From NCBI GenBank assembly GCA_020847435.1, contig JADLBX010000032.1, positions 62,001 through 126,000 of the forward strand: a stretch of DNA of 64,000 nt. The letters run 5' to 3'. A model generated the notes under the pieces. The model had not been told where the DNA came from. It was given only the letters and a program-made list of their open reading frames with translations, and ran no database searches. This document shows positions 17,230-27,400 of the stretch, one piece after another (the stretch's first letter is position 1; every line of letters begins with the position of its first letter). This stretch comes from Anaerolineales bacterium (GTDB lineage Bacteria; Chloroflexota; Anaerolineae; Anaerolineales; Villigracilaceae). Position numbers and translations under genes: made by a program.

Positions 17230-19782
17230 TTACGGTCCTTTGAATTTCCAAAGCTCGATACCGGCATTATCGTTGCCGTTCGCCTGGAAATAGAGTTCGT
17301 TGTTGAAGATCGCCAGATACGATGGGCTGGCGTTTCCGGCAGAGTTGAGGTCGCCGACGAGTTTCGCGGCTGTGCCGTCGAACTTGTACAGTTCGAAGCC
17401 CTTGCCGTCGTTGCTGGTTGCGCTGAAGTACAACGCGCCGTTGAACACGGTGAGGAACGCAGGCGCGGAATCGCCCGCGTTGGGTTTGAGGTCCGTGACG
17501 CGTGAAGGCGTGTTGGTCCCGTCGTACTTCCACAGTTCGACGCCGAAACCGTCGTTGCCGTTCGCCGCGAAGTACAACACGTTGTTGAAGACCGCCAGAT
17601 ACGAAGGGTTGGAATTACCGACGCCGGGGTTGATATCTGCCACGCGGCTTGGGGGATTCGTTCCGTCATATTTCCAGAGTTCGGTCCCCGCGCCGTCGGT
17701 ACTTGCCGCGCTGAAGTACAACGCGTTGTTGAACGCCGCGAGATGCGACGGGTTTGAATCGCCGGAGCCGGTCAAAATATCGGCAACGAGTTCCACGCCG
17801 ACGCCGTCTGTGCGCCAGAGTTCGATGCCGGTCGCGTCGCTTCCTTTGGCGCTGAAGTACAGCCTGTCGTTGAACACAGTCAGGTAAGCGGGATTGGAAT
17901 CGCCTGTCCCGTTGTTGATCTCCGGCATTCTGCCGGGGTTCGAGCCGTTGAAACGCCAAAGTTCAACGCCCGCGCCGTCGTTGCCGTTCGCCTGGAAATA
18001 CAACTCGCCTTTGAAGGGCATGAGATAACTTGGGTTGCCGCTGCCGGGTCCCGGCATAATATCCGCCGCGCGCGTGGCCGTTTTCGAGGTCGCGTCGAAC
18101 TTCCACAATTCGGCTCCGGCGTTATCGTTGCCGGTGGCGCGGAAGTACAGTTGCCCATTGAACACAGCGAGAAACGCGGGTTCCGAGTTGTTCGCGCCGG
18201 GGTTGATATCCGCCGCGCGCTCGAAGGGCGAGGCTTGCGGAGTTGTGAGAGTCACTTCCAGCGTATACGGTTTCGCCGAACTCCCGGCAATCGCCACAAG
18301 GTCAATGTAGGCATCGCCGGTCGAAGGGATGGTTCCGTTGAAAATCAGGTTTGTATCTTGCTGTTTAAGGCTGGTCCCGTTCGAGGCGACGATGCCCAGC
18401 GCGAGTTCGTTGGCGGGTGAGCCGGTCACGCGGACCGTCAATGCCTGTCCCTGCGTCGCCGAAAAAACATAGCGCACTTTGCTGGAGGCTTGGACTGTGC
18501 CGTTCACCGTGACGTTGGGCGTGATGCGGATCGCGCCGGGCACCGGCTGTGTCGGCGGCGTTCCACTCGACGGGCAGGCTGTCGCGGCCGTTTGGGCGGG
18601 AGTCGCGCCCCCGGCCGAGTTCAACGGAATCTTGAGGCAGTTCCCAAACGACGGCGCGGTGACGGTTCGATTCGCGGCTTTGAGGACGACCACGTCGGCG
18701 TTGAAGCGTGTGGCGATGTTCTCCCACGTGTCGCCGATCTGCACCACGTAATATCCCGCGCACGGCGGACCGAAGATTGTCCCTTTCGAGCCGATGTTCG
18801 GCACGTTGACGGTCATGGCGGGGAGAATCCAATGTGGGTCGGGGATCTGCGGGTTCGCCGCGAGCGTCGCTTTGATGTCCGCGCCGTAACAGCGCGCGAT
18901 CTGGTACAGCCACTCGCCGCTGACCACGTTGTGAGTGATATTCGAGCCTTTGGTGAAGTTGCCGCCGGGCGCGGAGCCTTTGGTCACTGTACTGCTCGCA
19001 GGTTGGGCGGTGGTCGCACCGCCGCCTGCCGCCGTCACCGAGTTGACGATGCTCGCGGCGTTCATGTCGTTCTGGGTCACGGTGTATTTTGCCGAGCAGG
19101 TGAGCGATTCGTTCGGCGCGAGGGTTTTGGTCGCCGCGTCGCAGTTGATCGGCGCGGGGAACTTGTTATCGGTGATAACAAATTGCGCCGGTCCGAGGGT
19201 GGTTGAGCCGGTATTTTTCACCGAGTAGGTGTAGGTGATTTCCTGCCCGGTGGCGGTGTAGGTCGTCGGGTTGGGGCTGACCGTCACCGCGAGCGTCTTG
19301 TTCGATGCCATCGGTACGGTTGTTGTCACGCGGCTCGAAGGAACGCCTGCAACCTGCGCGGTCGCGTTGCTGACGACCGAGCCGGCGTTCAAATCGTTTT
19401 GTGTGATCGCGTAAGTGGAAAGGCAGGTGACGGTTTCGTCGCGGTCGAGGTTGTTGTCCAAGTTTCCCACCGAGTTGACAGCTGAACAGGCGGGAGGAGT
19501 CGTTTTGTCGTCCGTCACTGTAACGGGTCCCGCAAGCGAGGGGTTGCCCGTGTTCTTGACCGTGTAACTGTAGTTGATCGTCTGACCGGCTGTGTTGAAG
19601 ACCGAGTTGCCGTTCACCGCCGTAACCGCCAGGCTGATCGAGGCGACATCTCCCGAAGCAGGTCCGATCAAGGCTGGCGCCGCCTCCTCAGCTGGCGTAC
19701 TGGCGCCTCCGCCGAGGTTGCATCCGTACAGCGCCAACGCGATCACAAGCCCTAAAACCAGGAAGCGAGTAAAGACGTTCAT
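17230..19782 (-). CDS. Large surface lipoprotein: DUF11-like, LysM and ELWxxDG repeat domains
   Basis: An 850-residue lipoprotein (lipobox ALYGC, Cys21). Order of parts: two DUF11/CARDB-like beta domains at about 45-290 (YSYTVKNTGNPSL, YTYSVKNTGSTTL); two LysM domains at about 310-420 (HNVVSGEWLYQIARCYGADI, YYVVQIGDTWENIATRFNAD); a beta domain; then seven tandem repeats of about 47 residues from about 545 to the end, each with PSYLAVFNNxLYFxANGNDGxGxELWKFDG. The ELW repeats probably form a propeller-like surface domain. LysM suggests binding to peptidoglycan or another glycan. Start at 19782 with GGGAAAGGGC upstream; the frame upstream of it has no signal peptide. Confidence 0.85.
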   Translation of the reverse strand: MNVFTRFLVLGLVIALALYGCNLGGGASTPAEEAAPALIGPASGDVASISLAVTAVNGNSVFNTAGQTINYSYTVKNTGNPSLAGPVTVTDDKTTPPACSAVNSVGNLDNNLDRDETVTCLSTYAITQNDLNAGSVVSNATAQVAGVPSSRVTTTVPMASNKTLAVTVSPNPTTYTATGQEITYTYSVKNTGSTTLGPAQFVITDNKFPAPINCDAATKTLAPNESLTCSAKYTVTQNDMNAASIVNSVTAAGGGATTAQPASSTVTKGSAPGGNFTKGSNITHNVVSGEWLYQIARCYGADIKATLAANPQIPDPHWILPAMTVNVPNIGSKGTIFGPPCAGYYVVQIGDTWENIATRFNADVVVLKAANRTVTAPSFGNCLKIPLNSAGGATPAQTAATACPSSGTPPTQPVPGAIRITPNVTVNGTVQASSKVRYVFSATQGQALTVRVTGSPANELALGIVASNGTSLKQQDTNLIFNGTIPSTGDAYIDLVAIAGSSAKPYTLEVTLTTPQASPFERAADINPGANNSEPAFLAVFNGQLYFRATGNDNAGAELWKFDATSKTATRAADIMPGPGSGNPSYLMPFKGELYFQANGNDGAGVELWRFNGSNPGRMPEINNGTGDSNPAYLTVFNDRLYFSAKGSDATGIELWRTDGVGVELVADILTGSGDSNPSHLAAFNNALYFSAASTDGAGTELWKYDGTNPPSRVADINPGVGNSNPSYLAVFNNVLYFAANGNDGFGVELWKYDGTNTPSRVTDLKPNAGDSAPAFLTVFNGALYFSATSNDGKGFELYKFDGTAAKLVGDLNSAGNASPSYLAIFNNELYFQANGNDNAGIELWKFKGP

Positions 19783-20191
19783 TGTCCGTGCCCTTTCCCT
19801 TTCTGCCGAACGGCAAAAACTCCATGACGAATAAAACGATTTCGGATTTAGTATACGCAGTTTGACGGTATTTTTCAACCGAGAGTTCCCGATTTTTCAT
19901 GGCTTTCTCAAGAACCGAAAGGGGGGATTTTCGGTACACGGATTTCACGGATCAAATGGAGTTTTTTGCGTTGCTTACGGAAGAAACCGTATACTCCGTG
20001 TGTTCCGTGTACAAAAGAGAGATTCCGTCAACCTTTCTTGAGAAAACCATACCCGATTTTTTAGGTTTTTCAAAGTTGGAAAATTTTCAACGTAAATACA
20101 GCGCTCTTATGCAATTCCCCGGCTTTTGAAAACCACATCCAAATGCCGCTTGGTATAATTCCGATCATCTTTCACTTGGAGCGCTCAGTAC
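19783..20191. other. Intergenic region between divergent genes, with one inverted repeat
   Basis: No convincing gene. TACACGGATTTCACGGA at 19934 is the near-exact reverse complement of TCCGTGTGTTCCGTGTA ending at 20011, a repeat of the style often seen between genes. A TATAAT at 20154-20159 is a plausible alaS -10 box, giving a leader of about 30 bases. A small open frame through the region is formed largely by the repeat and was not called. Confidence 0.55.
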
Positions 20192-23014
20192 ATGACTCGC
20201 AAACCCAGCGGCAACGAAATCCGCCAGATGTTTATTGACTTTTTCGTCGAGCACGGACATACCGCCGTGCCATCCATGTCGCTTGTGCCGGGCGGCGACA
20301 GCACGCTTCTCTTCACCAATTCGGGCATGGTTCAGTTTAAAGACGTCTTTATCGGCACCGACAAAAAACCCTACACCCGCGCGGTGGACTCGCAGAAGTG
20401 TATGCGCGTGGCTGGCAAGCACAACGACCTCGAAGATGTGGGGCGCGACGATACGCATCACACCTTCTTCGAGATGCTCGGCAACTGGTCGTTCGGCGAT
20501 TACTACAAAAAGGAAGCCATCGCCTGGTCGTGGCAACTGCTCACCGAAGTTTGGGGCTTGCCGAAGGACAAAATTTACGCCACCTGTTTTGAAGACGACA
20601 AAGGCAATGTCCCGCGCGACGATGAAGCCGCCGATGCTTGGCGAGAACAGCCGGGCTTCAACCCCGAACACGTTCTGTTCTTCGGGCGCAAGGAAAATTT
20701 CTGGCAAATGGCGGAGACCGGTCCGTGCGGTCCCTGCTCCGAGATTCATCTCGACCGCGGCGAGGAGTTCGACAATCTGCGCGGCAAGCCGCACCGTTGC
20801 GGCGTGAACGGCGAGTGCACGCGCTTCCTCGAACTCTGGAACAACGTCTTCATTCAATACAATCTCTTCGACGACGGCCGCCTCGAACCGCTCCCACAAA
20901 AACACGTGGACACCGGCATGGGCTTCGAGCGTATCGTCTCCGTTCTGCAAGGCGTCGACTCGAATTACAAAACTGACCTCTTCACCGGCTCACTCGAAGT
21001 GTTGCGAAGCCTCACGGGTCACAGCGAAAAAGAAATGCTCGACAATTTCACGCCGTACCGCGTCATCTGCGATCACGTCCGTTCTGCCGCGTTCCTCATC
21101 GCCGATGGAATTGTCCCTGGCAACGCGGGCCGCAACTACGTGGCGCGCATGATCACCCGCCGCGCGGCGCGCTTTGGCTCAAAGATCGGACTCAACGAAC
21201 CATTCCTCGCTCAAGTCGCCGAAGCGGTGATTCGCCAATACGGCGATTTTTATCCCGAACTCAAAAAAGCGACGCCCGCCATCCTCGACAATTTGACTCG
21301 GGAAGAGATCCGCTTCGCGCGCACGGTGGAAGCGGGCTCTAACCATCTGGAGAATCTCCTCGCCGAACTTCGCGCTGAGCGGAGTGGAACGGAGACGAAG
21401 CGCGTGTTGGACGGTCACAAAGCCTTCGACCTCTACGCCACTTACGGACTCCCCTTTGAAATCTCACGCGACATCGCCCGCGAACAGGGACTCGATGTGG
21501 ATGAGCAAGGATTCAACGAAGCGAAAGAAAAGCACGCGCTTGCCTCCGGCGGCGGAAAGGCAATGGGCAAACTCGGCGGCGAAGACGCGGAGTTCTACGC
21601 CGAGATTTTGAAGAATTTGCAATCGAAAAAGAAACTCGGTAAAGACGGCGTTGAATATGATCCTTATACAGGAACACAAGTAGACAAGTATTCGGGGCTT
21701 GAGGTGTTGGCGTTGGTTGTGGATGGTCAACTGGTCGAGTCGGCGAACTTGGACGATCAAGTTGAAGTTGTCCTGCCGAAGACTGGCTTTTACATTGAAT
21801 CGGGCGGGCAGGTGGATGATACCGGTTACATTCGTTCCTTCGGCAGTTCAACTGCCGAAGGATCAGGCGAGCAAGAGGGGGGCTGGGAAATTGAAGTCAC
21901 TTCAATGCGCCGCCCGTCTGCGGGAGTGATCGTGCATGTCGGCACGGTGATCTCCGGTCAGCCGAAAGTGGGCGATAGCGCCGTCGCTGAAGTAGACGCG
22001 ACGCGGCGTCACGACATCATGCGGAATCACACCGCGACTCATCTCTTGCATAAAGCGTTACATGTTGTTTTGAGCGACCAAGCCACGCAAGCAGGCTCGC
22101 TTGTCGCGCCGACGTACCTCCGCTTTGACTTTAATCATCCCGAAGCGTTGACTCCTGAGCAACTGGATCGAATCGAGCGCATGGTCAACGATGCCGTCGC
22201 GGCGGATATGCCCGTTCACAAAGAATCGAAGTCGCTGGAGGAGGCTAAAAAGGAAGGCGCGATGGCGCTGTTCGGCGAAAAATACGGCGAGACGGTTCGG
22301 ACGATTTCGATCCTAGGCTCGTCGGGGTCTCAGACCCCAATGGAGCAAACAAGTTCGTCCAGCAGTTCAACTGCTGGACAACAGAAATATTCATACGAAC
22401 TTTGCGGCGGCACACATCTTGAGCGGACGTCCGATGTCGGCGCGTTTCTCATCGTGAGCGAGGGATCGGTCGCGGCGAACGTGCGGCGCATCGAGGCGGT
22501 GACCGGACGCGGCGCGTATGAGTTGATCCAGAAACGCTTCAAAGCCATCAAGCAGTCTGCCGCAATTTTGAAATCTAGCGTGGACGATGTGCCGAAGAAA
22601 GTGGAAAGCGGACAAAATGAAATTGCCGAGTTGAAAAAGGAAGTTGCGAACCTTCGCGCTCAACAAGCATTGTCAACTTTCAGCGCGCAACTTTCCAGCG
22701 TTCGAGCCGTGAAGGATGTGAACGTTCTCGCGGCTGAAATCCCGAACGCGGACGCGGACACACTGCGGATGCTGGCGGATAAGTTTCGCGAAAAATATCC
22801 GAAGGGTGGAGTCGCTGTACTGATAACTGGGGCAACCGTAATCGCGGTCGTGACCGAGGATCTCGTCAAGCGCGGAATCAAAGCGGGCGAGCTCATCACG
22901 GGCATCGGAGGCAAAGGCGGCGGGCGCCCGAATATGGCGCAGGGCAGTCTGTCGAACGGCGGCGCGGACGCGTTGGCGCACGTCGGCAGAATTGTCGAAG
23001 AAAAATTGAAGTAG
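20192..23014 (+). CDS. alaS: Alanyl-tRNA synthetase (with repeat-derived inserts)
   Basis: A 940-residue class II synthetase. Seen in order: N-terminal RQMFIDFFVEHGHTAVPSMS and LLFTNSGMVQFKDVF (motif 1/2 region), GFERIVSVLQG (motif 3), the editing-domain zinc site HTATHLLHKAL (HxxxH) with CGGTHLERT, and a C-terminal GGRPNMAQGS in the C-Ala domain. Usual length is about 870-890, so it is about 50-60 residues longer. The excess lies in short stretches encoded by dispersed repeats at 21368, 21666, 21836 and 22321-22379, all in frame and outside the core motifs. The start is supported by class II homology and a TATAAT 33 bp upstream. Confidence 0.97.
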   Translation: MTRKPSGNEIRQMFIDFFVEHGHTAVPSMSLVPGGDSTLLFTNSGMVQFKDVFIGTDKKPYTRAVDSQKCMRVAGKHNDLEDVGRDDTHHTFFEMLGNWSFGDYYKKEAIAWSWQLLTEVWGLPKDKIYATCFEDDKGNVPRDDEAADAWREQPGFNPEHVLFFGRKENFWQMAETGPCGPCSEIHLDRGEEFDNLRGKPHRCGVNGECTRFLELWNNVFIQYNLFDDGRLEPLPQKHVDTGMGFERIVSVLQGVDSNYKTDLFTGSLEVLRSLTGHSEKEMLDNFTPYRVICDHVRSAAFLIADGIVPGNAGRNYVARMITRRAARFGSKIGLNEPFLAQVAEAVIRQYGDFYPELKKATPAILDNLTREEIRFARTVEAGSNHLENLLAELRAERSGTETKRVLDGHKAFDLYATYGLPFEISRDIAREQGLDVDEQGFNEAKEKHALASGGGKAMGKLGGEDAEFYAEILKNLQSKKKLGKDGVEYDPYTGTQVDKYSGLEVLALVVDGQLVESANLDDQVEVVLPKTGFYIESGGQVDDTGYIRSFGSSTAEGSGEQEGGWEIEVTSMRRPSAGVIVHVGTVISGQPKVGDSAVAEVDATRRHDIMRNHTATHLLHKALHVVLSDQATQAGSLVAPTYLRFDFNHPEALTPEQLDRIERMVNDAVAADMPVHKESKSLEEAKKEGAMALFGEKYGETVRTISILGSSGSQTPMEQTSSSSSSTAGQQKYSYELCGGTHLERTSDVGAFLIVSEGSVAANVRRIEAVTGRGAYELIQKRFKAIKQSAAILKSSVDDVPKKVESGQNEIAELKKEVANLRAQQALSTFSAQLSSVRAVKDVNVLAAEIPNADADTLRMLADKFREKYPKGGVAVLITGATVIAVVTEDLVKRGIKAGELITGIGGKGGGRPNMAQGSLSNGGADALAHVGRIVEEKLK
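21368..21400. repeat. CGCTGAGCGGA..CGAAG repeat inside alaS
   Basis: CTTCGCGCTGAGCGGAGTGG followed by AACGGAGACGAAG, in frame, encoding LRAERSGTETK. Close relatives are in the oxidase gene (26583), after eutC (47963) and in nadE (61302). It occurs in the middle of the synthetase, before the editing domain. Confidence 0.7.
21666..21695. repeat. GTAGACAAGTA repeat fragment inside alaS
   Basis: ACAGGAACACAAGTAGACAA at 21668 matches the GTAGACAAGTA repeats at 7414, 51055, 51690 and 60639. It is read in frame as YTGTQVDKYSG. Confidence 0.65.
21836..21862. repeat. GCAGTTCAACTGC palindrome inside alaS
   Basis: A 27-bp perfect palindrome with TCCTTCGGCAGTT on the left arm, translated in frame as SFGSSTAEG within the editing-domain region. 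Same family as intergenic palindromes at 9945 and 13219. Confidence 0.8.
22321..22379. repeat. Two palindromes in tandem inside alaS
   Basis: TCGGGGTCTCAGACCCCA (GGGTCTCAGACCC type, relative at 24380) is followed 17 bp later by a GTCCAGCAGTT..AACTGCTGGAC palindrome. Together they encode a Ser/Thr/Gln-rich linker directly before the zinc-site segment YSYELCGGTHL. Confidence 0.8.
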
Positions 23015-23037
23015 TGGAAGATTAGAAAGGAAGATGT

Positions 23038-23547
23038 ATGTCACGCATTTTGAAAGTTTTGCTGGTCGTATCGGTCGTTACGTTCACGCTTGCCTGTTCG
23101 TTGGTCACCAACCCGATCAACGATGTGAAGAATACGGCGAATACCGCGCAAGCCTTCGCCACCGAGGCGATCGGGCTTGCGACGGCGATGCCGCTCGAAA
23201 CCCTGGGCGCGATACCGACTCAATTGTCTCAGTTCGGGAATTATTTCGATCCGCAAGGGACGCCGGTCGCGGAATGGAACGGCATCCCGATCATGTCGCA
23301 GGCGACCGCCGGGCAGGAGTTCGACGCCAATAACTATAGTTTTAAATTTTCGGGGACGGTGAAAGAGGCGGTGGATTTTTATACCGCCGCGCTCAGCGGG
23401 ACGGGCTGGTCGCCGGTGATTACGGTTCCGGGTGATGAACAGTTTTCGAGTTTGATTTATCAACGCGAGAGCGGTATCCTGACGGTCAGCATAACCAACA
23501 CCGATTCCGCGGGCGCGATCGTGGTTTGGTTTGCGCTGGCGCAGTAG
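23038..23547 (+). CDS. Small lipoprotein of unknown function
   Basis: A 169-residue lipoprotein: hydrophobic signal with FTLACS (Cys20), then a Thr/Ala-rich segment and a C-terminal domain with FSGTVKEAVDFYTAALSGTGW, a pattern found in many small bacterial lipoproteins in which a residue pair from alpha-beta sandwich folds is conserved. AAAGGAAG precedes the ATG. Between alaS and gpmA; function unknown. Confidence 0.75.
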   Translation: MSRILKVLLVVSVVTFTLACSLVTNPINDVKNTANTAQAFATEAIGLATAMPLETLGAIPTQLSQFGNYFDPQGTPVAEWNGIPIMSQATAGQEFDANNYSFKFSGTVKEAVDFYTAALSGTGWSPVITVPGDEQFSSLIYQRESGILTVSITNTDSAGAIVVWFALAQ

Positions 23548-23612
23548 CGCTGATGGCGGACGTTTCGCCAATACACATGCAGGGATTGGAAAATCCTTGA
23601 TCGGAGGTTGTC

Positions 23613-24359
23613 GTGCATAAACTTGTTTTGGTTCGTCATGGGCAGAGCGTTTGGAATCTTGAAAACCGCTTCACCGGCTGGACGGACGTCGGCTTGACCG
23701 AGCAGGGCAGGGCGGAGGCGCACGAAGCGGGACGCCTGCTCAAAGTGGAAGGCTTCGCGTTCGACGCCGCGTATACGTCTGTGTTGAAGCGCGCGATCCA
23801 AACGCTTTGGGTTGTCCTACAGGAATTGAATCTCGAATGGATTCCCGTCACGAACGCGTGGGAGCTCAACGAACGGCATTACGGCGCGTTGCAGGGATTG
23901 AACAAATCGGAGATGGCGGAAAAATACGGCGAAGCGCAGGTGAAAATTTGGCGGCGCAGTTACGACGTGCCGCCTCCCGCGTTGGAGGCGACCGATGAAC
24001 GTCATCCCAAATTTGATCCGCGTTACGCTTCGTTGACCCCCGAACAACTACCCGCCACTGAATCGCTTAAACTTACGCTGGATCGCGTGCTCCCGTATTG
24101 GCATTCGACGTTGGCTCCCGCGATTCAATCGGGCAAGCGCGTGATCGTTGCCGCGCATGGTAACAGCATTCGCGCCTTGGTGAAATACCTCGATGGCATT
24201 TCCGATGCGGAGATCACCGAGTTAAACATCCCAACCGGCGTTCCGCTGGCGTACGAATTGAACAAAGAGTTGAAGCCGATCAAGCATTATTATCTCGGCG
24301 ACCCCGAAGAAGCCGCGAAGAAAGCCGCGGCGGTGGCGGGGCAGGGCAAGGCGAAATAG
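23613..24359 (+). CDS. gpmA: 2,3-Bisphosphoglycerate-dependent phosphoglycerate mutase
   Basis: A 248-residue glycolytic enzyme that interconverts 3- and 2-phosphoglycerate. Motifs: [12 protein letters not shown] with the phosphohistidine, [40 protein letters not shown] with the catalytic Glu region, and [19 protein letters not shown] with the second His. The length is that of the dPGM family. The start is GTG at 23613 with TCGGAGG upstream. The C-terminus is Ala/Lys-rich. Confidence 0.95.
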   Translation: MHKLVLVRHGQSVWNLENRFTGWTDVGLTEQGRAEAHEAGRLLKVEGFAFDAAYTSVLKRAIQTLWVVLQELNLEWIPVTNAWELNERHYGALQGLNKSEMAEKYGEAQVKIWRRSYDVPPPALEATDERHPKFDPRYASLTPEQLPATESLKLTLDRVLPYWHSTLAPAIQSGKRVIVAAHGNSIRALVKYLDGISDAEITELNIPTGVPLAYELNKELKPIKHYYLGDPEEAAKKAAAVAGQGKAK

Positions 24360-24379
24360 ATTTGTGAAATTGCCTCTTT

Positions 24380-24410
24380 TGCAGGGGCGGGTCTGAGACC
24401 CGCCCCTGCA
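24380..24410. repeat. 31-bp palindrome, GGGTCTGAGACCC type
   Basis: TGCAGGGGCGGGTCT, one spacer base, then the exact reverse complement. It lies between gpmA and the oxidase gene and could serve as a terminator, although no T tract follows on the plus strand. The inner GGGTCTxAGACCC is also inside alaS. Confidence 0.75.
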
Positions 24411-24428
24411 TTGCATTAAAATCAAGGT

Positions 24429-27400
24429 ATGGCGCTCCCTCGCGAGTTTTTGTTCGAACTGCATAAAAGATTCACCGGTGATATCCGCACCGATTTGGCA
24501 TCGCGGATTTTGTACAGCTCCGACGCGAGCATGTACCAGATCGAGCCGCTGGGAGTTGTAATGCCGCGGACTCAGGACGAGTTACACGCGGCAGTTGAGT
24601 TAGCGGCAAAGTATGAAATCCCGATTCTGCCGCGTGGGGCAGGGACGAGTCTCGCGGGTCAGGCGGTTGGCGAAGCGCTCATCCTCGATTGCTCGCGCTG
24701 GTTGGATAAAATCATCGAGGTTAACCCCGAAGAAAAATTCGCAATTGTCGAGCCGGGCGTCGTCCTTTCCGATTTGAACAACGCAGCGGCGAAGCATGGG
24801 TTGATGTTCGGTCCCGACCCGGCTTCTGCCGAACGCGCGACAATGGGCGGCGTGATCGCCAACAACGCGACCGGCGCGCATTCGATTGTTTACGGCATGA
24901 GCGCGGATCATATCTTGGAAGCGGACGTGATTTTGGGGGATGGGAGTATTGCGGTTTGGAGGGAGTTCACGAAGGATGAATTTGGAAGGATGAAGGATGA
25001 AAACAGCCTGATGGGGAGCGTGGCGTCAACATCTTTTTTGATACGAGAAAAATATGCCGAAGCCATTAAGCGGAATTATCCGAAAACATGGCGGAATTCA
25101 GCCGGATATCGCTTGGACTACCTTTTGCCCTTTTCGACGACAAAACCCCCGCGATGGCTGGACGATTACCCTTCGATTCATCCTTCATCATTCAGCCTTC
25201 ATCCTTTACTTGCCGGTTCCGAAGGCACGCTGGCGGTCATGCGGCGGATGAAAGTCAATCTCGTTGCAAAGCCGAAACAGACCGCGCTGGTTGTCTTGTC
25301 GTATCCGAGCGTCGCTGAGGCATGCGACGATGTGCCGCGTTTGTTGAATCACGACCCATCTGCGATTGAGTTAATTCCAAATACGATTTTGCGTGCGGCG
25401 CGAAGTTCGGCGGGCTACGCGAGTCAGGCAGGCTGGATTCACGGCGATCCCGCTGCGGTGTTGGCGGTTGAATTTGACGATGGGCGTGAGACGATTTCGC
25501 TCGGCGAAAATGTGATTGCGATTGCGCGCTCGAAAGAAGAACAAGCGCAAGTTTGGAACGTCCGCAAAATGGGTTTGGGGCTGTTGGATTCACAGCCACG
25601 TTCGGCGCGCCCGATCGCGTTCATCGAAGATTGCGCGATCCCCGTCGAGCGGCTGGGCGAGTTCGTGCGCGAGGTGGAGCGGATCATGTCCGCTCATGGG
25701 ACGGAAGGCGGGATTTACGCCCACGCCTCAGCAGGATGTTTGCACATTCGACCGGTTCTGGATTTGAAGACGACGCGCGGCGTGGAGAGTCTGCGCGCCA
25801 TCAGCGAGGCGGTTCTTTCTCTGACGTTGAGTCTGGGCGGCGCCTTCAGCAGTGAACACGGGGACGGCTTGTCGCGCTCCGAGTATCTTGCGCGCGCATA
25901 CGGCGATGAGGTGATGAGCGCCATGCGGCTGTTGAAAAACGCGGCTGATCCGCATCACATCTTGAACCCTGGCAAGATCATTGACCCGCCAAACATGGAT
26001 ACGAACCTTCGTTACGGCGTTGATTACAAAACGCACGCGTGGACTCCGTCTCTTTCGTTTGCAAGCCAGGGCGGCTTTGAGTTGGCAGTGGAGCAATGTA
26101 ATGGACAAGGCGTGTGCAGGAAATCAACAGGCGTGATGTGTCCGTCCTTTCAGGCGACGCGGGAAGAGATGCACTCGACGCGGGGGAGGGCGAATCTGTT
26201 GAGGGTGTTGATTGCAGGACACGGGATACGAGATACGCGATACGAAATCGGAAATCGTAAATCTGAAATTGAAAATTCTGTTTTCCAAGCCCTCGACCTG
26301 TGCCTCGCGTGCAAAGGCTGCAAAGCGGAATGTCCGAGCGGGGTGGACATGGCGAAGTTGAAGTATGAGTTTGAAAACGAATATTACAAAACGCATCGCC
26401 GTCCGTTGCGAGATTATGTGTTCGGATATTTCCACGTTGTGGCGAAAGTGTTGTCGCCTATTGCGCCGATTGCAAATTGGTTGATGGAGTTTGGTCCCAC
26501 CAAGAAGTTGATCGCAAATGTTTTGGGATTGGCAGAGGCGAGGTCGTTGCCGAAGATCCGCCGGACTATGTCATTGCGAGCTCGCGCTGAGCGGAGTGAC
26601 GAGCGCTTGCCGAGGAACGCAGGCGAAGCGCGGCGAAGCAATCTCCTCGAATCCAAAGAAAATTTTGATAACCAGGAGAGTGCTTCGCCGCCAAAGAACA
26701 CGAGCGGCGGCTCGCAACGGCGTGTGGTTATATTTCTTCCCGATGTCTTCTCGCGTTACATTGAACCACAGGTGGAAGACGCCGCGTTGGAGGTGTTGAC
26801 CGCGTGCGGATATGACGTGCGCGTTCTGCCTGTCGTGGGCGCGGGGGCGTCATTGCTCTCGAAGGGATTCGTGGATGCGGCGCGGCGTCAGGCGCGGAAA
26901 ACGTTGGAGTTGTTGAACCAGCTCGACCCGTCGCGTGAAGCGTTTATCGTCGGGGTGGAGCCTCCTGAAATATACCTGCTGAAAAACGATTATGCGGATT
27001 TGCTTGCCAAATGTGCGGATGAAATCCGCACACTGACAAAGCGTGTCTGGTTGTTAGATGAATTTCTTTTGCGATCAAAAGAGTTTGAAGTCCTGCGTGT
27101 AGGCAGGTGGGGTAATAAGATAGGCGACAAAAAATTGGAAACTAGAAAGAACCGAAAAATATTTTTTCATCCGCACTGTCATCAGCGCGCGGAGCGATCG
27201 TCGGCGAGCGCCAGCGTCGAGTTGTTGCGCGCCTGCGGTTACGACGTGGAGTTGAGCGACGTGGGTTGTTGCGGCTTGGCAGGGACGTTCGGATTCGAAG
27301 CGGAGCATTACGCGCTTTCGATGCAGGTTGGAGAGTTGAAGTTGTTGCCGCGCGTGAGAGAATTAGAGTTTGGAGAATTGATCGCGGCAACCGGCGCAGC

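Noticed and set aside
19899-20129. 76-codon frame upstream of alaS
   Set aside because: Formed mainly by an inverted repeat with CACGG units; no support as a gene.
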